From the NCBI GenBank assembly GCA_034437315.1, contig DAOTUC010000077.1, positions 1 through 20,524 of the forward strand: DNA of 20,524 nt, read 5' to 3'. This stretch comes from DSAR01 sp034437315 (GTDB lineage: Bacteria > Chloroflexota > Anaerolineae > B4-G1). Shown here one piece after another: positions 1 to 7,545 of the stretch. A program made the translations under genes and the position numbers. The stretch's first letter is position 1, and every line of letters starts with the position of its first letter. The notes beneath the pieces were generated by a model, which did not search any database, was not told the DNA's origin, and saw only the letters and a program-made list of their open reading frames with translations.

Positions 1-935
1 ACCTCGACCGCTCCATCATTGTGCTTCTGGCAAGCAAGCTGCGCACCTGGAAAGAGGCGTTACTCATCGTACAACCAGGCACTGTCTTGCGCTGGCATCG
101 CGACTTGTTCAAGCGCTTCTGGACCCGCAGGTCAAAACCCAAGCAAAAGCAAGGTAGACCTCCGTTGACAGACGATCTTGTGGCCTTGATCAAGTGCATG
201 GTCAAAGAGAATCTGACCTGGGGCGCAGAACTGCTGAAATTGGGAATCCGGGTCAGTAAAAGCACGATTCAAAAGTACATGAAGGGTGCGCGCGAATCTC
301 GGACCTCGAAGCAAACCTGGGCCACCTTCCTGCGCAACCACGCCAGCCAGATCTGGGCCTGCGATTTCCTCCAGACCTATGACATCTTCTTCCGCACGAT
401 CTTTGTGTTCGTCATTATCGAACTGAGCTCGCGACGTGTGGTCCATTTCGGTGTCACCAGGAATCCCACCGATCAGTGGACCGCCCAGCAATTGCGCGAA
501 GCCACACCCTTTGGCGAAGGACCTCGATTCCTGATCCGCGACAACGACGACAAGTTCGGACCTTCGTTCACACAGGTTGCCAAAGGATCAGGAATCGAGG
601 TACTAAAAACACCCTGCCGAGCACCCAGAGCAAATGTGATCTGTGAACGCTTTCTGGGCAGCCTGCGGCGAGAGTGCCTCGACCACTTCCTGATCTTGGG
701 CGAGCGACATCTACGCCGACTGGTGAAGGCGTACCAGCAGTACTTCAATCACGCTCGGCCTCACCAAGGCATCGAGCAACACATCCCGTGCCAGCCAGAA
801 CGGCTAGAGAGGCCTCCCGCTGGCGGCAAAGTCGCATCTCGCCCCGTGCTGGGTGGTCTGCATCACGACTATTTCTGGCAAACCGCAGACAACGCTGGGC
901 AAGCAGCGCACCAGCCCTCGAGCTGTCTCCACTAA
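1..935 (+). CDS. IS481/IS3-like DDE transposase (integrase core), 5' partial
   Basis: This is a transposase with an rve/integrase catalytic core, which cuts and joins DNA ends of an insertion sequence. The reading frame is open to the left window edge (residues LDRSII precede the first in-window GTG at 21), and family members have more N-terminal sequence, so the start lies outside. Counting from the GTG at 21, the DDE residues are D115 (WACDF), D174 (IRDND) and E209 (ICERF), followed by RRECLDH and the RPHQG motif near 246-250. The helix-turn-helix region reads TWGAELLKLG, where relatives have about five extra residues (WGxxRIxGELLKLG), suggesting a 15-nt in-frame deletion. The C-terminus normally ends soon after GGLHHDY; here it continues about 20 residues to TAA at 933. 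The family is clear; whether this copy is active is doubtful. Confidence 0.85.
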   Translation, partial: LDRSIIVLLASKLRTWKEALLIVQPGTVLRWHRDLFKRFWTRRSKPKQKQGRPPLTDDLVALIKCMVKENLTWGAELLKLGIRVSKSTIQKYMKGARESRTSKQTWATFLRNHASQIWACDFLQTYDIFFRTIFVFVIIELSSRRVVHFGVTRNPTDQWTAQQLREATPFGEGPRFLIRDNDDKFGPSFTQVAKGSGIEVLKTPCRAPRANVICERFLGSLRRECLDHFLILGERHLRRLVKAYQQYFNHARPHQGIEQHIPCQPERLERPPAGGKVASRPVLGGLHHDYFWQTADNAGQAAHQPSSCLH

Positions 936-1304
936 CTGCTCACACTGCCGGACATTCCCCTCTATCTCCGGTATCCTCTTTCCACAGACCGGATAGATGG
1001 TGCGCGCCAGCTCTCGACTATTCGATGCCGGTTTCTGCTCCCTGCCAGCTCGAAACCCCCCTCGATCGGTCTCCAACTCGCCGAATTGAGGCAATACCTT
1101 CCTGAGCAACCAACACGACCCGCCCATTCTCTGCTTCCCACAACATCTGAGACGCGCGATTCTCAATCCATTGGGGCTGGCTTCGGAACGGATGGGGTTT
1201 TCGGCCAGGACAGGTAAGTTGACCTTTCCAGTCAGCTTCATTATAATAGGCTTTGACTTCCGAGGTCTCAAACTCTATAAAGACAGCAATTCAAAGATGG
1301 AGAG
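936..1304. other. Gene-free stretch between transposase and secreted protein
   Basis: About 370 bp without a credible gene. It probably holds the right end of the insertion sequence, but I could not identify terminal inverted repeats or a target-site duplication. Open frames on either strand here are overlaps of the transposase tail without recognisable protein features. The last 90 bp carry a strong promoter and the leader of the next gene. Confidence 0.5.
1219..1247 (+). promoter_or_regulatory. Near-consensus sigma-70 promoter
   Basis: TTGACC (1219-1224) and TATAAT (1242-1247) are separated by exactly 17 bp. This is the best promoter seen in the window. Transcription would start near 1254, giving a leader of about 50 nt before the coding sequence at 1305. 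A weak GGAGAG at 1299-1304 would serve as ribosome binding site and fits the ATG at 1308 slightly better than the one at 1305. Confidence 0.75.
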
Positions 1305-2246
1305 ATGATGCGTGAATATCAACGAGTGGTAACCCAGCAACAGACGAAGGAAATCTGGGCGGTGGCATTGAGTCTCGTCGTGCTCACCCTGTGCGCCGGC
1401 GTGACTTTGGGGATATATACCTGGTCCCGTTCCGGGGACGAGGAGGAAATAGCGTCGACCGCGACCGTCGCGCTTGGCGCCGAGGCAATTACGATATCCC
1501 CTACGCCGACGCCGACGTCGGCGTCAATAGCCCCTCTTCCCGCGGCTACCGACATCCCGACTCCCATCCCAACGCCGAGCGTCGATCTGTCCCCCACCGC
1601 CGTGCTGTCCCCGACGACCGCCTCGCCGCCGTCCATTTCCTCTCTGGATGCGCGGGGGGATGTGATGGTCTATGACACCGGCGAACCGGTCGCGGCGTTT
1701 CCCGGCGGCATAGACATCCAATCCGCCAGCGTGGGGGCCGATTTACGGGTCTCCCTTCGGCCCACGGATGACGCGCCAGCCGAATTGGCCGATTGGGCGA
1801 CCGGCGACGATGTGCTGTTGTGGCTGTCTTTGCACGACCCCATCCCCAATCCGCCGGACGCTTTCACCGATTGGGTCTTCGTGCTGGACGTGGACAGCGA
1901 TCCGGCGACTGGTCGTCCGTCCGGAACTGTGCTAATCAATCCGGATCTGGGATACGAGGTCGCCATCGGCGTTTCGTACAACGAGACCAGCGTCAATTAT
2001 GAGCCGTATTTCCTGGTCTGGGACCCGGGCCAAGGCCGCCTGGTTTCAGCCAACGCGCCCCGGTTTATGGTGAACGAGTCCCGCACACTGATTGGATGGG
2101 TGTTGCCAATGGCCTCCTTGACGGAAAGCGTGGAGCAGGTCGCCGGCGCGACCCTGTCGCCTGGAGCGGTGCGGGGACGGGCGGCGGCTCAATCAATCGC
2201 GGGCGGGCGAAAGGTGATAGACGTCTACCCCGAATTGCCCGAATAG
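1305..2246 (+). CDS. Membrane-anchored/secreted protein of unknown function with Pro/Thr-rich stalk
   Basis: I do not recognise the family. Residues 1-16 are polar, followed by one hydrophobic segment at about 17-39 that acts as a signal anchor or uncleaved signal peptide. There is no lipobox, although C30 lies in the segment. Residues 65-112 form a low-complexity stalk rich in Pro, Thr and Ser (SPTPTPTS, PTPIPTPS). Residues 115-313 look like a beta-sandwich domain with WVFVLDVDSDPATG at 190-203, an acidic Asp cluster followed by TG that resembles calcium- or sugar-binding DOMON/CBM9-like folds in extracellular proteins; this comparison is tentative. The start is ATG 1305 or, equally plausible, ATG 1308. 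The gene stands alone behind a strong promoter and converges on the peptidase gene downstream. Confidence 0.75.
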   Translation: MMREYQRVVTQQQTKEIWAVALSLVVLTLCAGVTLGIYTWSRSGDEEEIASTATVALGAEAITISPTPTPTSASIAPLPAATDIPTPIPTPSVDLSPTAVLSPTTASPPSISSLDARGDVMVYDTGEPVAAFPGGIDIQSASVGADLRVSLRPTDDAPAELADWATGDDVLLWLSLHDPIPNPPDAFTDWVFVLDVDSDPATGRPSGTVLINPDLGYEVAIGVSYNETSVNYEPYFLVWDPGQGRLVSANAPRFMVNESRTLIGWVLPMASLTESVEQVAGATLSPGAVRGRAAAQSIAGGRKVIDVYPELPE

Positions 2247-2269
2247 GCCCTGGCATACGGTTAAGTTAA

Positions 2270-2287
2270 GGCGCGAGTTTGCGCGCC
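2270..2287. terminator. Possible bidirectional hairpin between convergent genes
   Basis: GGCGCG (2270-2275) pairs with CGCGCC (2282-2287) around a six-base loop, in the 44-bp gap between two convergent stop codons. There is no strong T-tract on either side; only TTAACTTAA follows on the minus strand. It could slow or end transcription from both sides, but this is weak. Confidence 0.3.
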
Positions 2288-2290
2288 GCC

Positions 2291-3298
2291 TCAAAGCGCC
2301 AGCGTCACGTTCAACGCCGATAGCACCTCGTCGATGGGATTGATGACTGTGGCGACGTCGGAACCGGCGAAGAGCAACCCCACGACCCGTTTCTCCATAT
2401 CCAGCACTGCCGAACCGGAATCGCCCGGACGGCTCATCGCGTCGGCGACCAGTTGCCCCTCGAAGAGGGCGGATTGGCCGTTATAATCGATGCGCAGCGT
2501 AGCGTCGATCTGGGTAATGACGCCCTGGGTGTACGCGGTCGTCCGGCCGGTCTTCTGCACCGGGTCGCCCAATCCCGCCTCATCCACGCCGATCGGCGCG
2601 CCAATGCCCCATATCTCGTTGCTCGCCATCTCGGGAGACAACGGGCGGGCCAGAGCGGCGTCGACACGGTTCCGCCCCGGCGTCTGTTTCGTCGCCTGGA
2701 GCCGATGGCTCGATCCAAAGGCTGCCGCAACGGCGTTCAACAATTGGGCCGCGTTCTCGGCGAAAGTACATTCGGCCGGCCTGGACCCAAAATCTATAGG
2801 GACGTAATCGTCCAGCGTGGCGACGTGATCGCCCATCACACCGCCGTCGGACGCTCCCGGTTGGAGAATGGCGTCGCCCGCTTGCCCCTGGTTCACGTCG
2901 GCCAGGACGTGGTTGTTGGAGAGGATGAAGACCGCATCATCGCGCTGCACCAGGCAACCGAAGGTGCCGGCCGTGATCCGGTAATGGCCCACCGAGACGC
3001 CGGGGCAGACCACCGGTCGCCACCGGTCGCGCGGCCCCAGGTCGAAGGCGCGCAACAGGCCGGTTTCCAACACGTCTGTTTGCAGGCCGTTGATCGTCGT
3101 TGGCACCATGTCCGCCGTCGCCAGCGCCGATGGTGGTTCCTTGCGTTGGACTGAGATGACGAGACCTAATTGCCCCGTGTTTACCCCTTGACTGAATTTG
3201 TACCCGACCCCGACCCCTACGACATTGCGCTTGTCCAACAGACGGCCGGCGTGATTGCGCTTCACCTGCCTTGCCTGAGCGATCAGTTGTGTCGCCAT
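2291..3298 (-). CDS. Trypsin-like serine peptidase with N-terminal NVVGVGVG domain
   Basis: This is a chymotrypsin-fold (S1-like) endopeptidase of 335 residues. The catalytic triad is visible: H130 in SNNHVLAD, D213 in RVDAALA and S294 in PGDSGSAV, with the usual oxyanion-hole glycines. Residues 22-85 form a separate domain beginning NVVGVGVG and ending in a DxVPTTxNGLxTDVxxxG pattern, common ahead of such peptidases and possibly a prodomain. No signal peptide is visible, so the enzyme is either cytoplasmic or exported by another route. The start ATG 3298 is preceded by GAGGGAG at a good distance. The gene lies 25 bp downstream of a small gene that encodes the same N-terminal domain alone. 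The natural substrate is unknown. Confidence 0.88.
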   Translation of the reverse strand: MATQLIAQARQVKRNHAGRLLDKRNVVGVGVGYKFSQGVNTGQLGLVISVQRKEPPSALATADMVPTTINGLQTDVLETGLLRAFDLGPRDRWRPVVCPGVSVGHYRITAGTFGCLVQRDDAVFILSNNHVLADVNQGQAGDAILQPGASDGGVMGDHVATLDDYVPIDFGSRPAECTFAENAAQLLNAVAAAFGSSHRLQATKQTPGRNRVDAALARPLSPEMASNEIWGIGAPIGVDEAGLGDPVQKTGRTTAYTQGVITQIDATLRIDYNGQSALFEGQLVADAMSRPGDSGSAVLDMEKRVVGLLFAGSDVATVINPIDEVLSALNVTLAL

Positions 3299-3323
3299 CT
3301 TATCTCCCTCGCTTTAATTTCTG

Positions 3324-3605
3324 TTATAACGCCCGTATCTGTCCCAGCGCCTGCACGTCCACGGGGACGCCATCCAGTGTGCTGGGGATCACGTCCTCCG
3401 AGGCTAACTCGGAGGACGGTACTTTGTGCGTCACCGAGACCACGATAGCCGGTTCGCTGGTGAGAGCGCCTCGGCGCTGGCGGAGCCCAACGGCGACGCC
3501 GACCACGTTGGCTTTATTCATCAATTCCGATTCGTGCGCCGCCTTGATCGCCTTTAACTGTTCCACATCACGATTTCTCGCCCTCTTTCTCATTCTCATT
3601 CTCAT
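3324..3605 (-). CDS. Small stand-alone NVVGVGVG-domain protein
   Basis: A 93-residue protein that is essentially the N-terminal domain of the adjacent peptidase. Residues 33-40 (NVVGVAVG), 53-66 (AIVVSVTHKVPSSE), 73-79 (VIPSTLD) and 80-86 (GVPVDVQ) align with the same stretches of the peptidase gene at 2291-3298. The N-terminus is highly basic (MRMRMRKRARNR) and arises from a short ATGAGA tandem repeat, so any of three in-frame ATGs could be the start. GAGG upstream favours the first. The stop lies 25 bp before the peptidase start, so the pair is likely co-transcribed. An inhibitor, chaperone or remnant of a second peptidase are all possible; I see no peptidase domain after its stop. Confidence 0.75.
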   Translation of the reverse strand: MRMRMRKRARNRDVEQLKAIKAAHESELMNKANVVGVAVGLRQRRGALTSEPAIVVSVTHKVPSSELASEDVIPSTLDGVPVDVQALGQIRAL

Positions 3606-3653
3606 TTTCTTTTCCTCACCTGTCGATAAGCGACGCTGCGACGCAGAAGCGCG

Positions 3654-4517
3654 TTATTCCTCCGGCGCCAGTTCGTCGATCAACTGATCCAATCCCGCCT
3701 TGATTCGGCGTCGAGCCCAGTCCTGGTCCTCTTCCGGTAGCGAGAACGTCTCCAATAATTCGTCAATGACCGGGTCCCGGTCCGATTTTGACGTCTGTTC
3801 TGCCTGATGCATTGAGCGCACCCGCCGCCGGGCCATAGCCAGGTAATCGCTGATCGGGTAAGTGCTCGATTGGTCGCCGAGCGGGCCGCGACCGGGGACG
3901 AAGGTCAGGTCGGCGAATCGGGAGCGGCGCAAGGTCGTCAGCGTATCCAGCCACGCCCGGCTGTCGGGGGTCGCGTCCATATAGGGCGGTTCTCCCAGCA
4001 CCAGCGTATCGCCGAGGAAGATGACGTTCTGGTCCAAGAAGCGGATCCAGGCGCTGCCCGGCGCTGCGCCATCGACCTTCTCGATGACCATCTCCTCACC
4101 CGGCTTATGCAGCGTCAGGCTCTCGGTGAACATCATCTCCGGCAAGATGCCCTGGAGGCCCTCCAACTCCTGGGCGTCCTCAGGGTAGCGCCGCCTCCAG
4201 CCATCGACGACGCTGCGCCAGAAGCCATCGGTGTAACCGGCGGCGTGATCGTAGGCCGCTCGCGCGGATATTACAGGTATCCGACCCATGTCGGCCAGGA
4301 TACGGGCCCCCAGCAACCGGTCGGGGTGACCATCGGTGAGCGCCACGTAGAGAATGGGCCCCCTCGCCGCCTCCTCTATCTGTCGCTTCCACTCGCGGGC
4401 GTCCTGGGGCAATGGCGGGGCGTCAATCGCCACGACGCCATGGGGTAAGTCGATAAATCCGACGTTAAGACCTCGGAACTCGGTCGAGACGTAAATGTTG
4501 CTTGCGATTTCTCTCAT
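3654..4517 (-). CDS. Metallo-beta-lactamase-fold protein with degenerate metal site
   Basis: A 287-residue protein with the metallo-beta-lactamase fold layout: N-terminal strands (NIYVSTEFRGLNVGFID, LPHGVVAIDAP), the metal motif region, FLGDTL and VPGxG. The canonical HxHxDH motif reads DGHPDR here (D62, H64, D66, R67). The next histidine is replaced in AAPGSA (A151/A152). D170 in FLGDT is kept, and the final PGHG is PGRG (R210). Four of the usual His ligands are therefore missing, so a normal binuclear zinc site is unlikely. The C-terminal 60 residues are charged and helical. The start ATG 4517 follows AAGGA at 8 bases. It lies between alaX and the small NVVGVGVG gene, in the same orientation. 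Function is unknown; catalysis is doubtful. Confidence 0.8.
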   Translation of the reverse strand: MREIASNIYVSTEFRGLNVGFIDLPHGVVAIDAPPLPQDAREWKRQIEEAARGPILYVALTDGHPDRLLGARILADMGRIPVISARAAYDHAAGYTDGFWRSVVDGWRRRYPEDAQELEGLQGILPEMMFTESLTLHKPGEEMVIEKVDGAAPGSAWIRFLDQNVIFLGDTLVLGEPPYMDATPDSRAWLDTLTTLRRSRFADLTFVPGRGPLGDQSSTYPISDYLAMARRRVRSMHQAEQTSKSDRDPVIDELLETFSLPEEDQDWARRRIKAGLDQLIDELAPEE

Positions 4518-4573
4518 ATCATTTTATCCTTTTCAGAGTGTTTTAAATAATTGCTCTAGCCACGGTCTCGGGG

Positions 4574-4624
4574 GCGCTAATCGGCCCGAGGACGGGCCTC
4601 TGAGCGAATTTTTTAATAGTCTCT
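4574..4624 (+). repeat. 51-bp terminator-like dispersed repeat, copy A
   Basis: A 51-bp segment that recurs inverted at 14139-14189 with 49 of 51 bases identical. It folds into CGCT / GGCCCG - AGGA - CGGGCC / AGCG, a two-part stem with a 4x4 internal loop, followed by a run of six T on the plus strand. That is the form of a Rho-independent terminator, but here it points against the surrounding minus-strand genes (alaX upstream, MBL-fold gene downstream). Confidence 0.75.
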
Positions 4625-4628
4625 TCAT

Positions 4629-5867
4629 TCATAACAGCCCATTGAGCACTTGCCGAACGTGATGGATGTCGCTCTCCTGGACGGCGCCCTGAGCCAGATG
4701 CGGCCGGCCGCCCCCTTTGCCGTCCAGGCGGGCGCAGGCTTCCCGGAGCAGCGCGTTCATATCTGGCGCGTCGGCGTCGGCGGAGCGGGCGAAGACCAGG
4801 TGGGTTCGTTCCCCTCCTCCGGCCAGGAGCGCGACGATGGGCTTTCGCCGGGCCTGATCCTGGGTCAGCGCCAGGGCCAGTGCGCGCAACTGGTCCGGCG
4901 CGCGTTGTTCCCAGACTTCGCACACGAGCCGATACCCCACTTGCCCCTGGGCCCGCTCCTCGGCCGAGGCGGCCAATTCGCTCGCCTCGACCGCCAGCAG
5001 TCGCTCCTGGGCCTGTCGCAGTTCGCGCCGCTGTTGTTTATTCTCCGCTTGCAGCCGTTCTATCGCCTGTTCCAATTCCCAATAGCCGACGGTGAGGGTG
5101 AGGCCCAGTTGGACGACGATGTCGTGCTTGTTTGCATAATCGCGCCACGCCCGCCCGCCGCAGAGGAAGGAGACGCGCGTTTCCGCGCCTCGAGATTCCA
5201 GGCCAACGATTTTGATCAGGCCAATCTCGCCTGTGCGCGTGACGTGGACGCCGCCGCAAGGGTTGAGGTCGAAATGGGCCGCCTCCGGGAGGTCGCCGAT
5301 GGCGACCAGGCGCATCGCTCCTTCCACGGTCGGCGGTCGCCGCAGGGGAAAATGGGCCGCCTCTTCAGGCGAGACGACGTGGGTCGTCACAGGGCGATTC
5401 TCCCATATGATCCGATTCGCCAGCGCCTCGACCGGCGCGACATCGTCCGGCATCAACCCTGCGGCGGCGACGTCGATGGTGACCGCGTCGCTGCCTATGT
5501 GAAAGCCCACCGTGTCGGCGTCGAGGATCTGCTCGAAGGCGGCGGACAGGATGTGCTGCCCGGTGTGTTGCTGCATGTGATCGAAGCGGCGGGCCCAATC
5601 TACGCGCCCCTCGACATCGTCTCCCGCCTCGAAGGGTGGCGTTTCGGCCAATAGGTGGACGACCGCATCATCCGCCTCTCGTGTGAGCACGTCGATTATA
5701 GGCAGGCGGTCCAGCGAACCGTGATCGGCCGGTTGACCGCCGCCGAGGGGGTAGAAGGCGGTGCGGTCCAAAATGACGGCCGGCTGGCCTTCCCAGGTCA
5801 AGCGCTCTGTCACACGGGCCGAAAAACGGGCGCAATATGCATCGTCGTAATACAAACGCTCGGTCAT
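4629..5867 (-). CDS. alaX: AlaX-type alanyl-tRNA editing protein with DHHA1 domain
   Basis: This is a trans-editing enzyme that hydrolyses mischarged Ser-tRNA(Ala) or Gly-tRNA(Ala), the free-standing equivalent of the AlaRS editing domain. At 412 residues it is the long form (AlaX-L). Zinc ligands of the editing site are visible as H101 and H105 (HTGQH) and C204 and H208 (CGGVH). The N-terminal second-domain motif FYPLGGGQPAD sits at 39-48. A coiled segment (about 263-305) leads into a DHHA1 domain ending in GKGGGRPHLAQGA (383-395), which in AlaRS helps bind the tRNA elbow. The start ATG 5867 is preceded by a purine-rich AAGGAAA. It starts 31 bp after the upstream histidine kinase stop, so it is probably the tail of that operon. 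The family call is firm; which mischarged amino acid is edited is not determined. Confidence 0.92.
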   Translation of the reverse strand: MTERLYYDDAYCARFSARVTERLTWEGQPAVILDRTAFYPLGGGQPADHGSLDRLPIIDVLTREADDAVVHLLAETPPFEAGDDVEGRVDWARRFDHMQQHTGQHILSAAFEQILDADTVGFHIGSDAVTIDVAAAGLMPDDVAPVEALANRIIWENRPVTTHVVSPEEAAHFPLRRPPTVEGAMRLVAIGDLPEAAHFDLNPCGGVHVTRTGEIGLIKIVGLESRGAETRVSFLCGGRAWRDYANKHDIVVQLGLTLTVGYWELEQAIERLQAENKQQRRELRQAQERLLAVEASELAASAEERAQGQVGYRLVCEVWEQRAPDQLRALALALTQDQARRKPIVALLAGGGERTHLVFARSADADAPDMNALLREACARLDGKGGGRPHLAQGAVQESDIHHVRQVLNGLL

Positions 5868-5898
5868 TTAATTTTCCTTTCCTTTGCCCCACAGGTGT

Positions 5899-7545
5899 TC
5901 AGGGAAGCGTGAAATAGAATTTGGAGCCGCGGCCCGCCTCGCTCTCCAGCCAAATGCGTCCCTGGTGGGCCTCTACGGCGAGCTTGCAAAACGCTAATCC
6001 CAGCCCGGCGCCTTTGACGCCCTTGACGTTTCCCAGGCGGGTAAAGCGGTCGAAGGCACGATGTTGAAATTCGGTTGGAATGCCGGGCCCGGTGTCTTGA
6101 ACAGAAAAGCGCACGTCATCGTCCGCCATCTCCACCGCCGCGACGATCTCGCCGCCCGGCGGTGTGAATTTGATCGCGTTGTCCAGCAGATTGGTCAGCA
6201 CGCGCAAAATCATATCCCCATCGATCAGCACGAGCGGCAGGTCCGGGGCGGCACGTTTGACCAATTGTTGTCCCTTGTTCAGCGCCATCGGGTGCACTTG
6301 CTCGACCGCTTCGCGGAGTAATTGGGCCGGCTGGACCAGCGTTTTTTGTAACTCCGTCTCACCCGATTCCAAACGGCCCAGGTCGAGCAGGGAGTCGATC
6401 AGGCGGTACAATTTGCGCCCGCTGCGCAGGGCGATGCCCAACAATTTCAATACCGGCAAGGTATCGTCCGCCTCCTCGATCGCCGTGCGCACCAGTTGAA
6501 TGCTGTTCATGATGCTGCCCAGGGGGTTGCGCAGGTCGTGGACGATCATGTGGGTCAGGTCCTCGCGCATCTGTTCCAATGCGACCCGTTCGGAGATGTC
6601 GTGGCCTACCCATTGAATGGCGTCCCGCCCGTCATAATCTATTTTGACCATGTAGGTCTCTAGCGTGCGGCGCTCTATGGGGCGCGCCAGCGGCGCTCTA
6701 TCGTCCAGGCTGGTCGCCGGCGCGTCCAACGTCATCTCCATCCGGTGTTGCTGCCCTGTTTGCACCGTCTGTATCATCTCGTCGAACACTGAGCGCTCCA
6801 CGCCGAACACGGCCCGAAAATCGGCACCGATCAACTGCTCGCGGTATTGGTCCAACATCTCGCAGGTCCGACGATTGACGTTTATGACGTCGCCGTCCAG
6901 ATTCAACACGACGATGGGATTGGCGCTCTTGTCGAAGAGGCTCTCGTAACGCCATTCCAACTGTCGAACGCGTTCGTATAGCGCGGCGTTGCGAATGGCG
7001 GCGGCGGCCAGATCGGCCACGGACAGCAACAGACGCTGAGCGTCCTCGTCGAATGCGCCGGTGTGTGGGTTGAGCGCCTCAATGACGCCGATGGTCTTAT
7101 CGCCATCCTGGATCGGCACGACCAGCATCGTTTGCGTGTGGAAATCGGTCGTCTCGTCAATGCCGGTGTAGAAGCGTTTATCATCCTGGGCGGCCGTCAC
7201 CAGTTCCACTTGACCGGTCTGCACGACGTAGCCCGCGATGCCTTGACCGGGCGGGAGGCGCAATCCGATCACCGCCTCGGCCGCCTTTCCGACCGCGACG
7301 CGAAAGACCAATTCTCCCGTCTCCTCGTCTACCAGAGCCGCCGAGGCCGCGTCTACCTGGAAGTAGGCCCATACCTGCGTCATCAGCGAACGTAATACGC
7401 TCTCCAGATCGAGCGTCGCCGTGAGCACCTGGCTCGTCTTGTGGAGAAAGGTCAACTCGCGCAATCGTTTTTGCACGTCAACCCCATCTTCTATTGGCTG
7501 TTTATCTCGCCCTTCATTGATATAGCGCGCCATCTCGTTCTTCAT
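5899..7545 (-). CDS. GAF-PAS sensor histidine kinase
   Basis: A cytoplasmic 548-residue sensor kinase with no membrane segment. Order: GAF domain at about 30-190 (LDLESVLRSL, PPGQGIAGYVVQTGQ, GVIEALNP), PAS domain at about 195-322, HisKA dimerisation domain with the phosphorylated H336 in MIVHDLRNPLGS, and HATPase_c with N-box LLDNAIKF (N456), G1 DTGPGI (484-489) and G2 GAGLGLA (512-518). The chemistry residues are intact. The start codon lies inside the stop of the upstream deoxynucleoside kinase (ATGA overlap at 7542-7545), which implies translational coupling. The gene downstream is alaX after 31 bp. No response regulator is adjacent, so the output partner is unknown. The GAF ligand cannot be told from sequence. 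Confidence 0.93.
   Translation of the reverse strand: MKNEMARYINEGRDKQPIEDGVDVQKRLRELTFLHKTSQVLTATLDLESVLRSLMTQVWAYFQVDAASAALVDEETGELVFRVAVGKAAEAVIGLRLPPGQGIAGYVVQTGQVELVTAAQDDKRFYTGIDETTDFHTQTMLVVPIQDGDKTIGVIEALNPHTGAFDEDAQRLLLSVADLAAAAIRNAALYERVRQLEWRYESLFDKSANPIVVLNLDGDVINVNRRTCEMLDQYREQLIGADFRAVFGVERSVFDEMIQTVQTGQQHRMEMTLDAPATSLDDRAPLARPIERRTLETYMVKIDYDGRDAIQWVGHDISERVALEQMREDLTHMIVHDLRNPLGSIMNSIQLVRTAIEEADDTLPVLKLLGIALRSGRKLYRLIDSLLDLGRLESGETELQKTLVQPAQLLREAVEQVHPMALNKGQQLVKRAAPDLPLVLIDGDMILRVLTNLLDNAIKFTPPGGEIVAAVEMADDDVRFSVQDTGPGIPTEFQHRAFDRFTRLGNVKGVKGAGLGLAFCKLAVEAHQGRIWLESEAGRGSKFYFTLP

Noticed and set aside
804..1271. Long minus-strand open frame (155 codons) across the transposase tail and the following gap
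   Set aside because: It overlaps the real transposase on the other strand, shows no recognisable motif, and the composition looks like an antisense shadow.
1508..1525. Perfect 18-bp palindrome GACGCCGACGTCGGCGTC
   Set aside because: It lies inside codons for the Pro/Thr/Ser stalk, where repetitive codon use makes such symmetry likely by chance.
3584..3605. Short ATGAGA repeat at the start of the small NVVGVGVG gene
   Set aside because: It explains the MRMRM start and leaves the true start uncertain, but three units are too few to argue for a functional repeat.
4650..5654. Long plus-strand open frame (334 codons) opposite alaX
   Set aside because: It is the antisense of a well-supported AlaX gene; GC-rich codon use keeps the opposite strand open.
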